Origin: Chrysopilus asiliformis
Lineage: Eukaryota; Arthropoda; Insecta; Diptera; Rhagionidae
Direction of reading: 5' to 3'
DNA: 64,000 nucleotides
Assembly (NCBI GenBank): GCA_964034945.1
Contig: OZ035961.1
Coordinates: forward strand, 94,126,991 to 94,190,990
Below the pieces are notes generated by a model. That model did no database searches, was not told where the DNA came from, and saw only the letters and a list, made by a program, of their open reading frames with translations. Positions within the stretch are counted from its first letter, which is position 1; the number at the start of each line of letters is the position of its first letter. A program made the translations under genes and the position numbers. Of the stretch, positions 36,612 to 46,640 are shown piece after piece.

Positions 36612-37095
36612 GCAGGGATCCCGTTTACACTACTATCGTAGTTTTACACTACTATTTCGACATAATTTGACCTAACACTACTTACACTACTGAAAAACTC
36701 AAAACACTACCTTTTTCGCCCTATAAAAAACGTGCTACAAAGAAAGTTAATTTCTAGATTTGAAAAGTTCATTTATCTGGGGAAAATTAAAAAATATGTA
36801 ATATGTAATCATTCAGACTCTTTATCTAAACTATTTAAGTACTTCAGGCATTCCCTATGAAAAAGTGACTGACTAAACGCACTCAATCCTTGAACAAAAG
36901 GGACATATAATACTTAATTCCTTCCTTTAATTTTAATTAAAAAAAAATGGATTTTTGTATTAATATAAAAATGTACTGATATGGTATGCAATAAAACATT
37001 AGACGGTAACATTCAAAATGTGTTGTCTCAATAAAACTCTAAATGACTGTTAAAAAAGTTGACACTACTGAAATCCCTCTGACACTACTATTTTT
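36612..37095. repeat. Cluster of ACACTACT words
   Basis: The word (T)ACACTACT(A/T) or a close variant occurs at least eight times, concentrated at 36625-36710 and 37057-37090. It might be the subterminal repeats of a further old element (CAGGGATCCC near 36614, ATCCCTCTG near 37072), but no target duplication was found. Confidence 0.4.
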
Positions 37096-37623
37096 CGATC
37101 AGTAACACTCCGCTTTTCACTTTTGGGGTGGGAACCAGGGTTGCCAGTTTGGGCGATTTATCGCGAATTGGGCTATCTTTTTCGTGATTTTGCGACAATC
37201 TTTTTGAAAAAATCGCAAATCGCAAATTGGGCGATTTAAAAAAATCGTTTGGGCGACATTGGGCTATCTTTGAAAAATATCTTTCCTTTCGAAATTGTAC
37301 GTCATTTGCCGAATTTTTCCCACTATTCACCAAGTTCGGAACGCACACTCGATGTCTAAATGGACGCACTCATCCTTCCATTTAGCATATGCTTGTCTGG
37401 CCAAAATTACTCTTTTGCTTGTGGCAATACGGTCAATTTACTTTTAGCGATCGGTAACTAAGCAAAACAGCGAAATTGATGCACCCACTGTCATTTTCAA
37501 AATAAGTATTGAATATTCTGCTTTCTAATAACACCAATAAGAATGTTATCGCTTTCCTTGAGTGAAGAAAGAATCATAACACGCCTTTAAATTTGTGCCC
37601 ATAACAAAATATAAAAACATAAT

Positions 37624-37768
37624 GGGCGTTACCAAGAAACATTTATAAAGTCGAGTCTACGTAGCCTTTTTAGTTTCGACTCTAACAAACTATAAATTAT
37701 TTTAGTCTATGTGTCTAGTTTTAAGACAACGTAGACTCGACTTTACAAATGTTCATTGGTAAGGCCCA
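37624..37768. repeat. Small foldback MITE
   Basis: Arms GGGCGTTACCAAGAAACATT then TATAAAGTCGAGTCTACGT, complementary at right (GTAGACTCGACTTTACAAATG ... TTGGTAAGGCCC), about 42 bp each with a ~60-bp loop. Confidence 0.7.
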
Positions 37769-37980
37769 ATATTTGCAAAACAAACCATTTCTAGTATTTT
37801 TATTTTTAGAAAAACGTTTTTATGTTCATTTCATATGTAAAATCCTTATAACATTATATCTGTAAATAAGCTCTGCAATATAAAATTAATATATTACACA
37901 CATTTTTTTTGTTTAATTTATTTTATGAGTACACTATCTGTGCGTTACGGCGTTACGACAGAACCAAGAACCTTAATTAA

Positions 37981-38099
37981 CCCATTTCTTGCCACAATTT
38001 GTATTCCATAATAGCAACTTTGACTCCTATGTGGTAACAAAAAGGCTCAAAGTTGCTCAAAGTTACTGGTGCAAAAATGCACCATTGGCAAGAAATGGG
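37981..38099. mobile_element. piggyBac-like MITE with TTAA duplications
   Basis: Inverted ends CCCATTTCTTGCCA and TGGCAAGAAATGGG, flanked on both sides by TTAA (37977-37980 and 38100-38103), the target of piggyBac elements. Only 119 bp and non-coding. Confidence 0.75.
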
Positions 38100-38104
38100 T
38101 TAAG

Positions 38105-38300
38105 AGTAAAGGGAGAACTCCACTTCGGCAGAAGTAGAAGCAGCGGCAGATGCAGAACTTTAAAACATCGCGTCTAATGTGTTGCGCTCAAAAAAAGCAG
38201 CAGTAGAAGAAGCAGCGGCAGAATCAGAATTTCATTTTAACGCTAATCTCTAAAATTTCTTCTGCTGCTGCTGCTTCTGCCGAATTGGAGTTCTTTCTTA
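38105..38300. repeat. MITE-like inverted repeat with GCAGCAGAAG words
   Basis: Ends share AGAACTCCACTTCGGCAGAAG-like sequence in inverse orientation (right: CTTCTGCCGAATTGGAGTTC). The interior repeats AGAAGCAGCGGCAGA. No coding capacity. Confidence 0.6.
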
Positions 38301-38445
38301 ATACTGATATAAATGTATGTATTGACATATTTTTGGCAATTTTGGGGTCGTTGATTCAAATCAAGTCCTCGATTTTCTCGCCTTTAAGTTTTAATTTGCT
38401 ATTTTACTTCTGATATTTAAAAAATGCACTACACATGGGTTAAAG

Positions 38446-38934
38446 CCGTTGTTCCCAAACTGGGGGGCGTGGGGCCACGGCCAGGGGGGCGTGGGGCCAC
38501 GGCCAGGGGGGCGTGAAGCAATTTCAGCCGCGCCCCCCTTGGGGGCGTAGAGCTACGGACGGTAGTCGTGAAGAAATTTGAAATTAACATTTCAAGATAT
38601 TGTTCTCGTCTTATCTAATAAAATCAAAGCAGCGTTGCAGATTTAATCTGGAAAGCGATCTCCAGTGTGCTCTGTCAAACATCAGACCTAATATTCAGAT
38701 TTTAGTGAAAGAAAAAGAGTGTCACTCATCCCATTAATTTTCTATTTTTTCAGTTTTTTTTGTAGAAACTAGAGAAATAAATAATTGAAATGGACAGTAA
38801 AAGTGTGTGTGGATTTTTAACTCAAAATATTAGAATAGAACCACGGAGGTTTGACAGGTTTTCAACAAAGGGGGCGTCAGCTGTTTGATAAGTGTTCAAG
38901 AGGGGCGTCAACTGAAAAAGTTTGGGAACCACGG
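38446..38934. mobile_element. hAT MITE, innermost nested insertion, with 8-bp duplication
   Basis: Ends CCGTTGTTCCCAAACT and AGTTTGGGAACCACGG; exact 8-bp duplication GGTTAAAG at 38438-38445 and 38935-38942. The left part carries a 22-bp unit (GGGGCGTGGGGCCACGGCC core) repeated two and a half times. Non-autonomous. Confidence 0.88.
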
Positions 38935-39555
38935 GGTTAAAGGTTTTGCTGTTATTTTATGTTTTTAGGGTAATGTAATTATTATCGCGAATTGGGCGAC
39001 TTAGGTTGAGCGGAAGCGATTTTGGGCGACAATTCTTTAAAATTTGGGCGACTTAACTGCCTGGAGACCTGGCAACCCTGGTGGGAACCCTGAGTCTGAG
39101 GGCGATATTGTACAATATTTGCTCAGTATCCTATGAAATGTCGGTGAGAGCACATGTAACTATGGTGAATAAATCAAAAGAAGATCGTGTTTTTATCCTC
39201 AAAGTTATCGAAAAGTACCGTACTTTGCCGGTTCTGTCATTTAATTTATGAAATATGTGAAATTTGTGTCGTTTCATGTCATTTCATGTCATTTAGAGAC
39301 ATGTTGACTGCTCACGAATCAAACGCAAAATGGATTTATTGTGCAATAATATTGAATCGTACAATATATTGCACAATAATATTGTGCGTCTAGGGACCGC
39401 ATTACCAATAAATTAATGAATTAAATAGAATGAAATAAAGAAAAAAATATTTATTTTGCCAATAAAGTTTTTACAAACATTTTGGCAATATATTGGTTAG
39501 AGTTCTTAAAACACAAAAATATTTCGGCGAAGATTAACTGCTTATAAAATCAATA

Positions 39556-40037
39556 CAGTAGAACGCGCTTAAATGCAACACGCGTAAATGCAAAACTCGT
39601 GTCATTGCACGCAAAATTTGTGCATGAAAGATTTTTAAGCATTTTTCATATAAATATACACGGATAAATGAAACACGCTTAATTGCAATACTTGCTTAAA
39701 TGCAACCACTTTCACATCCGCAAAAGTATAAATTATATGAAATTTTACACGCTTAAATGCACATGTGCAAAAATGAAATGTGATTACCCAAAAAAGTTAT
39801 TATTGTTATTTTAATTTGATAAAATGAATTCTTAATTAGATTCTTTGTTTTTGTGTAGCCTCGTTGAATTTAAATGTTTATTACAGGAATATTAAAGTTG
39901 CATGTTTATCTTTTACTCGCATAATTGCACATTAATGTGCATTTATCCGTGCTTCCGTGCTACGTATAAATGCAAAACACGGATAAATGCACATAAAATT
40001 CTGCGAAATTCGATGTGCATTTAAGCGTGTTCTACTG
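39556..40037. mobile_element. pogo/Tigger-like MITE with TA duplications
   Basis: Inverted ends CAGTAGAACGCGCTTAAATG and the complement of CAGTAGAACACGCTTAAATG, flanked by TA (39554-39555 and 40038-40039). The word CGCTTAAATGCA or CGGATAAATGCA recurs about ten times through the element. CAGT ends with TA targets are typical of the pogo group; the assignment is inference. No transposase remains. Confidence 0.75.
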
Positions 40038-40075
40038 TATCAACATTGGTGCTATAAAGAAATTCTTCTTTAATT

Positions 40076-40562
40076 TTTATACCTGTATGGTGAAACCAAA
40101 GGGTATATTAACTTTGCCTTACCGTTTGTAACGCCAAGATCCCTTCATCACACATAAAAATGAATTACACCAGTGTTTTTAGAATGAATAATTAATTTCT
40201 GCATGTCCGTCCGTCTGTCTGTCCGTCTGTGGCGCGGATTGCGGGCGCACGGATTGAGCTACAGACTTGAAATTTTGCGGAGGTCCGTTTTTCGTAAAAT
40301 GCGAAGCTAAGTTCGTTAATGGCAAAAATGGACCATACGAACGAAAACGGTTTTTGTGAATATCTCGAAAACGGTGCATCTTATCAAAAAAGTCCAAGAA
40401 CAAAAGTTGTCAAAATCCGATTGGAATAAATTTTAAAAAATCTTATTGGAAAGTTTGGCTTCAAAGTGGAATTTTGGTACAACTGTTCGAATTTTGATAC
40501 GAATATCACCATACGGGTTTTCAATAATTGCCAGATTGGCAATTATAGCTTTTGTTATGTTT
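40076..40562 (-). repeat. Interspersed repeat family A, copy 4 (shortened)
   Basis: Begins ATACCTGTATGGTGAAACC, ends ATAGCTTTTGTTATGTTT. The GGTACC palindrome and part of the right half are deleted, and the tetranucleotide tract is short. Orientation as copy 3. Confidence 0.85.
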
Positions 40563-41501
40563 ATCTATGAAGTGTATAAAAAATCGCTAGCAATAAAAAA
40601 ATTCAAATAATCGCCCAAGGTTAAGCTGATAAATGTGCAGACCAATAAATGCACTTATTTTTTAATTATATACAGCCAATTAATTATAAAAATGATTGTC
40701 TTGAATTTTATAATCTTTATTAGGGAGACGTGTAATTTTTTTAGATTATGATACTTTTAATTGAGTAGGTCATTTTCACAATGACAATTCAGAATTCACC
40801 AAAAATTTGAAAAAAATTTCTGGGTATTATTATTAATACGTATCATTATTCATTATTAATGGGCTTGGAAATCTTGTTATCAAAATCTTTCTTCAAAAAA
40901 TGGGTTAGTATTTTCTTACTCATCTATGTAAAGAATGCGTTTTATGTGAAACAGTTCTAAAAAGATGTTTAAAACTTTTGAAATTTCAATTTTTAAAATC
41001 CTTTAAAAACTATACCAAAAATTTTTGGTAAATCTTCATTCGCCTACCGATAATTTCAAGACTTTGTTTTGAGACACCAAATATTTGAATATATCTTTTA
41101 AGGTTCCCCCTGCATGGGTTATTCGGGCTCTAGTTAGTAGTGTTTAAATATATAAGGCTTAATGGACATTTGTTTTGTTTTGAGTTTATTGCCTTTTTAT
41201 CAGTCGTGAAAGTTTTTTCTGTTAAACCTGAATTAGGTCCATATAAGGCTTCTAATATTGTTTGTACGCTAAGAAAAAATATAACTTTTGGCATTTGAAC
41301 ACGTTTTATTGATATTTTACTCCTTAGATCTAGTTGACATTTTTTTGACTCGGTAAAAAAGCAGTTGACTTGGGCTGTTAAAACACGCTCCGAGAAAAAG
41401 ACTGTATTTAGGCATTCTTCGCAATCTGGTATTAAAAAATGTATTACTTGTCGGTTAAAAACTAATTAACAAATATCTGTTATCTAGAATGCAATTTATT
41501 A
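40563..41501. other. Intergenic DNA, no gene recognised
   Basis: AT-rich; the right part is downstream of the PANTS-like gene and may include its 3' UTR. No repeats with pairable ends were seen. Confidence 0.4.
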
Positions 41502-42015
41502 CTACATTATGCAGCAAGAGCTTTTCTCTTCTTGAGGAACATAGTTGGGATCGGACATTTCTTTCGCTTTAAAGTCCAGGAAAGTATTTTCGTTTTTCTT
41601 CTGCAGCCATTCTGGTAATGGGCTGTTCCAATCCTTCGGAGGACCTTCACGCTTTTTCCAAACGTCGTTTCCATAGTGTGTTTTGAGTCTTTCGCGCCTT
41701 CTGTTGGCTTCACTTTTTATGACAGCCGCACCAGCCTCCTGATCCTGATTTTCCTCGTACGCCAGACAATTTACGTAATCTTTGTCCCATTGTTCGCAAT
41801 TAATGGACTGTCCATGAATGAAATACTGATGGAATCGCGCCTTTATGCTTGTGCAATCTCGGTACTCGTCTTTATACAGGAAACATGGCCTAATCTAGAA
41901 GAAATCTCGATCAGCCGTAAGGTAAAAATAAAATTTAATAGTTTCTTACTGCCCATGAGTCCTGTAAATCTGGCTTTTTCAGTCCAACACTGCTGCTGGC
42001 GGGTTCCGGTGTCAT
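41502..42015 (-). CDS. PANTS/C22orf39-like protein (UPF0545 family)
   Basis: Small twin-cysteine protein related to vertebrate C22orf39, named PANTS for its role at synapses; the insect function is unknown. Two exons (minus): 41950-42015 and 41502-41894; 22 + 130 codons plus stop, 152 residues. Family hallmarks are W-x-IRPC (residues 21-26), an acidic-aromatic run YKDEYRDC, YFIHG and CEQWDKDYVNC, giving spaced Cys pairs of CHCH-like type. Then a charged helix EANRRRERLKTH, W-KKREGPPKDWNSPLPEW, and a tail ending SSCCIM, which resembles a C-terminal CaaX-type lipidation box. The 55-bp intron has a CTAG acceptor and GTAAGA donor. An alternative upstream start exon (42143-42169, MSKKKEFKK) could splice in the same phase to exon 2. 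The gene lies 0.5 kb downstream of the ADCK1 stop, same strand. Confidence 0.88.
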
Positions 42016-42142
42016 GCTTTTTCCCCGGTTTTGCTATTCGAAAATCAGCTGTTCGTTTGACATTTCTTATGTAGAACAATAAGTCTGTAGAACAGTTAGT
42101 TTTGTGGCGGGAACATTTAAACTAATATAACTTGATACTTAC

Positions 42143-42169
42143 TTTTTTAAATTCCTTCTTTTTCGACAT
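42143..42169 (-). CDS. Candidate alternative start exon of the PANTS-like gene
   Basis: ATG TCG AAA AAG AAG GAA TTT AAA AAA followed by a consensus GTAAGT donor, phase 0, compatible with the exon-2 acceptor (reads MSKKKEFKK then IRPCFLYKDEYR). The predicted product lacks the conserved Trp before IRPC, so the 42015 start is preferred. Supported only by start and donor. Confidence 0.3.
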
Positions 42170-42512
42170 TATCAGAAGTGTAAGAACTATACATTGATTT
42201 GTTCGAAATTACAATAAATGCTGGCTCCGCGCTCTCGCTGAATTCAGGCGAATCAAGTTCGGGGCCGTCATTTTGAGCGTTTTTTTGTAAAATTAGTTTT
42301 TTTCTAGATACCCTCATTTACAATCATGATACAAAAAGTATTAATAGTATGATATTCCGCGTGAGACTTTTGCGTTCATTATCATACTGTTTTATGTCAC
42401 GTACATCTTAGTTTTAACTATCAAGTGAGTGTGGAATCGGCATAAAAGAAAAAAAACACTTTTTACACGTATAAAAGTTAATATTTATTTTGTTTTTCAG
42501 AATAGCATAAGA

Positions 42513-44738
42513 TCAGACATCAATTTGAATTTTTAATATTTTTGAATCCTCTGGTGACCGGCCGAGTTTATACAAAACATCAAAATACGCAGAAATGATA
42601 AACAACTGAAGACGTGTTTTCCTGAAAACCAAAAAAAAAAAAATCATCAATAATCATTGTTTGATCAACCATTAGAAAAAAAAACTGACATCAACGAAAA
42701 CTCGAACCGAAAACGTCTTACAATCCATCGGAAATATCCAAATCTTTCGTTTTTATACAAACACTTTTGAGCGTATCTTGCCATAAATTTAGGCCTTTCG
42801 ACTGGATCACCGTGTTCCCTGGATATGGCACGTATGGTATTTAAATTCCTAAAACATTTTTATTTCATTTGCTACTGAAGCTAATTAAAATAAAAATATG
42901 AATCATTACCTAACTACCAGTAAAATATTCCGCGGCATTTCTTTCAATGTATCCATGATTTTTTCAAAATGATGTTTAGCAATATTTTGCATGTATTCAA
43001 TGTCTTCATCTGTAAGTTTTGTTTTAAGGTTTGAGCCTTTTATTTTGAATGGAGTTTGCAAAAGGACCTCTGCAAAATTTTCGTAATCTAAAAAACAGTT
43101 ATTGAATTCAAATTATTTTATATTTTACGAGCTGCCCCATAAAATACGTCACGCGAATTCTAGGATTTTCAACCCCCCACCCCTCCTCTCTCATCTTCTT
43201 TTTCGATTTTTGTTTTGTATGGAGTTAAAGTGTGACGTATTTTCTGGAAACCTCTTGACATCTTACTATTGATATTTAATTGATTAGCGCTTATTTTCAT
43301 TCGTTCTTCATCTTTTAAAACAGTTGCCTCCCAAAAGTTGCACAAAGGGCCTCTGATATTTTCCGGCAGATATTGATATAATCCATGATCCAAAACCACT
43401 AATTCTATTTTGCCTGATTTGTTCTTTCTAACAAAAACTGTATTTAAAAGGAGTTTAATTTTTATTAGTTCAAAAGTGATAAAAATCTCATAAAATACCA
43501 TTTCCAGGATGTGGATCTGCATGTACAAATCCACTATTAAATATTTGTTCGGAAAATATGCTGAACAGCTTCGTATCAACGTCGTGCAAGTTGATTTTTT
43601 GTTGTTCCAATTTATCTTTATCAGTAATTTTGAAGCCATCAATCCATTCGGCAGTTAAAACTCTCTGGAAATACCAAAAAAAAAGTTGTTCTAGTTCGTC
43701 GAGGCAGATTTTTTTAAAGAAAAATCTCTTGTCACGGCTTAAGCCGCAATGACTCACAACCAGTTACTGTAAAAGCTACTTACAGTCTTGGTAAAGTGCC
43801 AATGGACCTCTGGAACATGTACAAATTTAAACTTTGATAAATCTCTGGAACATCTTTCTGCATTTCTCCCCTCATTCACAAAATCTAGCTCCTGTAATAA
43901 AAAATTAAAAAGTAAAAAATCCTGTCTAAAAAAGTTGGTTTAAAAACCTGCTCCAAAGTCTTTCGCAAATCTCTCAATATCCATCCGAAATTGTAATTTT
44001 TAAAGACCAATTCAACCATATCTTGGAGGAACATTATGGTTCCAATATCCGTAGAGAAACGTTTTTGAAGATCGCCGTATTGGACCTAAAAGTTACTCTA
44101 TACTGTTAAACGGTAAAGTAGAAAAAATCAATAAACTCTACTTTAACTGCAACTTCCTCGCCAGTTTTTAACTTAGCTTTGAACACTTGAGCCAGACTGG
44201 CAGCAGCTATCGCTGAATAATTGAATTCTTGGAAGACTTCTTCTGGTGGCGCTCCAAAATCCTCCACGAAAACCTTTCTAACATCGTCTTCGGTGCTTGG
44301 CAGGCATTCATTCTGAAGTCTACTTAGCGTTTTTGTATATTCAACGGGAAGGATGTGATTTATAGCTGAAACACCTTGACCAATTTTAATGTAAAGTCCT
44401 CCATTTGCCAGACAACCATTCAAAATCCTGTCCGCCGATCGTTGATGGATTTCTTTTAATAGTTTTTTGTAGGTTTCGGAATTTTCGTTTAAATCACGCA
44501 AATGCCAGTAATAGTCAACACCAACATGTACGACTATTTTTGAGGATCGCAGGAACCTTTTAGTGGCCCCAACGTAGCCAAAATTGTTAACAGCTCCGTC
44601 ATAAACTAGCAAACCAGATCCAATTAATCCCGTTGCAAAGAGAAACTTCCTGGATAATGAGGTTCGGCGAGAAGTAGTGGTTCCAAATTGGCGAAATCCC
44701 TTTCCATTTAGGCGAAAAAATCGCTGTGATCTTTGCAA
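42513..44738 (-). CDS. ADCK1: ADCK1, mitochondrial UbiB/ABC1 atypical kinase, with a frameshift in exon 2
   Basis: Atypical kinase-like protein of mitochondria, of the family that includes coenzyme-Q factors. Exons (minus): 44142-44738, 43948-44086, 43784-43891, 43499-43664, 43267-43437, 42910-43087, 42696-42848, 42513-42621. Motifs: basic N-terminus with a hydrophobic segment (KFLFATGLIGSGLLVY), KIGQ (GGLYIKIGQG), Ala-rich loop AIAAASLAQVF, VAVK lysine, ELDFVNEGRNAE, HADPHPGN and LDHGLYQYL. Exon 2 starts VQYGDLQKRFSTDIG in frame 0, but conserved TIMFLQDMVELVF-KNYNFGW continues one base later (GGAAACC near 44040). The summed length is 1621, one base over a codon multiple. So it is either an inactivated allele/gene or a sequence error. 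The last exon (LQLFIISAYFDVLYKLGR) requires a weak GTTGAT donor at 42695; without it the frame ends at 42665. Exon boundaries elsewhere are sound. Confidence 0.9.
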
Positions 44739-44954
44739 AAAAAACTAACAGAAATAATAAAATATCAATAAAAAATTGTTTATTTACTAGCATCTCAGCT
44801 GATAAGAAATCTGACGTCGTGTGACTGATTTAAAATTCCTTAGAATATGAAGTACACTATAAAGTACACAGGAACAGTGAAGCCTCAATTTGACTTTCGA
44901 TACAAAGATACTTTTTTTCAAAAATCCCTGATTTGGATCGATTACTTTAAAGCT

Positions 44955-45326
44955 AGAACCTGAATCATACGTCGATGCGTCCGTCATGCGTGCGTCCGTC
45001 TGACAGTTCGATGCGGTGACAGTTGGGTGCGGCAACGAATCTGGAGTTAATTCATTGTTTTGCACTTCTTCTATTAGTTTATCGTCGAAACAATTACTTT
45101 CAATTTGTTCCATACTTAAATTGCTTAAATCGTAAACAAACTTTTTTGCGAAATGACATTACCGTGCGTTGCTGCATGTAAAAGTAGAAATTCGACCTAC
45201 TCTATGCGGTTGCCGCATCGGAAGACGCATTATTACGGGAGTACTCATAGCAGCCCGTTGATTCTACTCGAACTGTCAACCGGACGCACGCATGACGGAC
45301 GCATCGACGTATGATTCAGGTTCTAC
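44955..45326. mobile_element. Element with 58-bp inverted ends and two divergent short frames
   Basis: Arms AGAACCTGAATCATACGTCG, then ATGCGTCCGTCATGCG; right arm complementary (GACGCATCGACGTATGATTC AGG). The 256-bp centre holds two divergent ATGs: minus-strand frame from 45113 (MEQIESNCFDDKLIEEVQ) and plus-strand frame from 45153 (MTLPCVAACKSRNSTYSM). The second begins like a C2CH (THAP-type) finger but stops early. It lies directly upstream of ADCK1. A MITE-like derivative of a larger DNA transposon is the simplest reading. Confidence 0.6.
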
Positions 45327-45472
45327 CTTAAAACGTCGAAAAATGGGATTCATTTCGTTAAAACATCCATAAAGCTCATACATTTGGAAACAAATAAAAA
45401 AAAACTTAAATCCATTGAATTTGCTGACGACACTTGCCGTTTACCTGTTAATAACAGCGAATACACAATAAA

Positions 45473-45854
45473 GCCTAGTACGCAGTTCGAGTAAAATGAA
45501 ATTTTAACGCGGTCTCCAAATTGGCACATTAAAACCGAAGTAAAAACTGTTTGTGGAGAAAAAACATTGACAGCCGAGCACACACAACTAAAAAACCACA
45601 CTCGTTAAGAAAACTGGAAACAGAACCTCTATTATTTTCATCTGTCAAATTTTTACCTCGAATTTAATGTACCGAACAGTTAAAATGCTGGTAAAATCAA
45701 GTGGAGACTTTCTACGCCATCTAGTGCAACATGAGTTTTTCACATCATTTTACCAGCGAACTGCGTACCGCTTGGTAAAATTTCTGAGGTTAAATTTAAG
45801 CTCAACGTTAAATTTGTATAGGAAATTTCATTTTACTCGAACTGCGTACTAGGC
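45473..45854. mobile_element. MITE with GCCTAGTACGCAGTTCGAG ends
   Basis: Inverted ends GCCTAGTACGCAGTTCGAGT followed by AAAATGAAATTT, complement at the right (ATTTTACTCGAACTGCGTAC). A subterminal GCGAACTGCGTACCGC word lies at about 45757. No coding capacity; the short frames are not supported. Confidence 0.75.
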
Positions 45855-45904
45855 AGCGTTAAGGTGTGTACAAGTTTTGACATTTCGACAATTCAAAAGT
45901 AAAA

Positions 45905-46160
45905 CCTGTGGTTTACTATTGGATGATTTTAGTAGAAATTTGCCAAAAATTGATAACCGCATTTTAAATATTTCAGCGGTTTTTAAAATTTTTCTTGTGC
46001 CTGTTATTTTAAAAGTTTCTTTAAACGGTATTTTAAATTTTTAGCTGACGAACAAAATAAAACATTTATTACCATACCACATTTTTCTCAGATTTTTAAA
46101 CTGCTCTTCTGAAATATCGTAAATTGCGGTTATCAAGTTTTGGTAAATTACCACTGATTT
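45905..46160. repeat. Diverged foldback related to 35460-35731
   Basis: Left TTTGCCAAAAATTGATAACC and right GGTTATCAAGTTTTGGTAAA form imperfect arms similar to the other foldback. Older copy. Confidence 0.5.
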
Positions 46161-46204
46161 ATAACAACGCTTTACCTTGACGCTTCAAGGCGCCCTGACG
46201 CCTG

Positions 46205-46640
46205 ATTCTTGGAGCACAATGAACGCAACCAAGCCGCAACTAAGGACGCTTCGAACTGTCAAGCAACGCACTTCAGGAGCGATGGAGCACAATATAAGCG
46301 TCGTCTGTTGCGTTGTGAGACAAACACAGAAAAATTAAAAGTGAACTAAAGTAGAAAAATATATTAAAAATGGATAATTTTGAAGCGATAATTTGCTTTG
46401 TTGGTCTTTATCTTTGTTTTTTGTATGGTATTGCACTAAGGCTATCAATTTTTCCTCGAACGACATTTCCCCAACCACTGTCAACACAGAATTGCTGCGG
46501 CAAAGTTCAAAGTTTGGCAACTTTTGCGTCGATGGTTGCGTTCAATGCGTTCACTGTGCTCACTCAAAAGCACTTCTGTATTTATTTTAAAACCATAAGA
46601 AATAAAAGCATTTCTGTGAAATATTTACTTCTTGAATCCA
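46205..46640 (-). mobile_element. MITE with CTTGGAGCACAATGA end (copy 2)
   Basis: Shares CTTGGAGCACAATGAACGCA, CAACCAAGCCGCAAC, GACGACGC-type inverse blocks and TTGCGTCGATGGTTGCGTTC with copy 1 at 10783-11187, in inverted internal orientation. The right boundary is blurred. Plus-strand frames at 46370-46678 are repeat-derived. Confidence 0.7.

Larger units (their letters stand above)
37136..39080. mobile_element. hAT-type element nested in the Harbinger-like element
   Basis: Inverted ends CAGGGTTGCCAG and CTGGCAACCCTG, with exact 8-bp duplication GTGGGAAC at 37128-37135 and 39081-39088. Subterminal GGGCGA words (TTGGGCGATTTA, TTGGGCGACTTA) recur several times near both ends. No transposase frame is left. 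Several smaller elements lie inside. Confidence 0.85.
36457..39401. mobile_element. PIF/Harbinger-like element, outermost of three nested transposons
   Basis: Imperfect inverted ends GTGGCCCGTAAACGCACAAT and GCGGTCCCTAGACGCACAAT (complement at right), each followed by ATTATTGTGCAATAT. Flanked by TTA (36454-36456 and 39402-39404). A start-like frame at 39162-39248 resembles the beginning of a MADF domain (KEDRVFILKVIEKY), a protein type that accompanies PIF/Harbinger transposons. The interior is interrupted by a hAT-type element. Confidence 0.7.

Noticed and set aside
41676..42074. 132-codon plus-strand frame
   Set aside because: Shadow of the PANTS-like gene and its intron on the minus strand.
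42622..42665. Using the TGA at 42665 as the only ADCK1 stop
   Set aside because: The next exon carries sequence that aligns well with the expected C-terminal helix of ADCK1, so a further splice is more likely; kept as an alternative.
45153..45314. A true THAP-domain gene
   Set aside because: Only the first cysteines fit; the frame stops after 53 codons without the later Cys and His, and it lies between transposon-like inverted ends.
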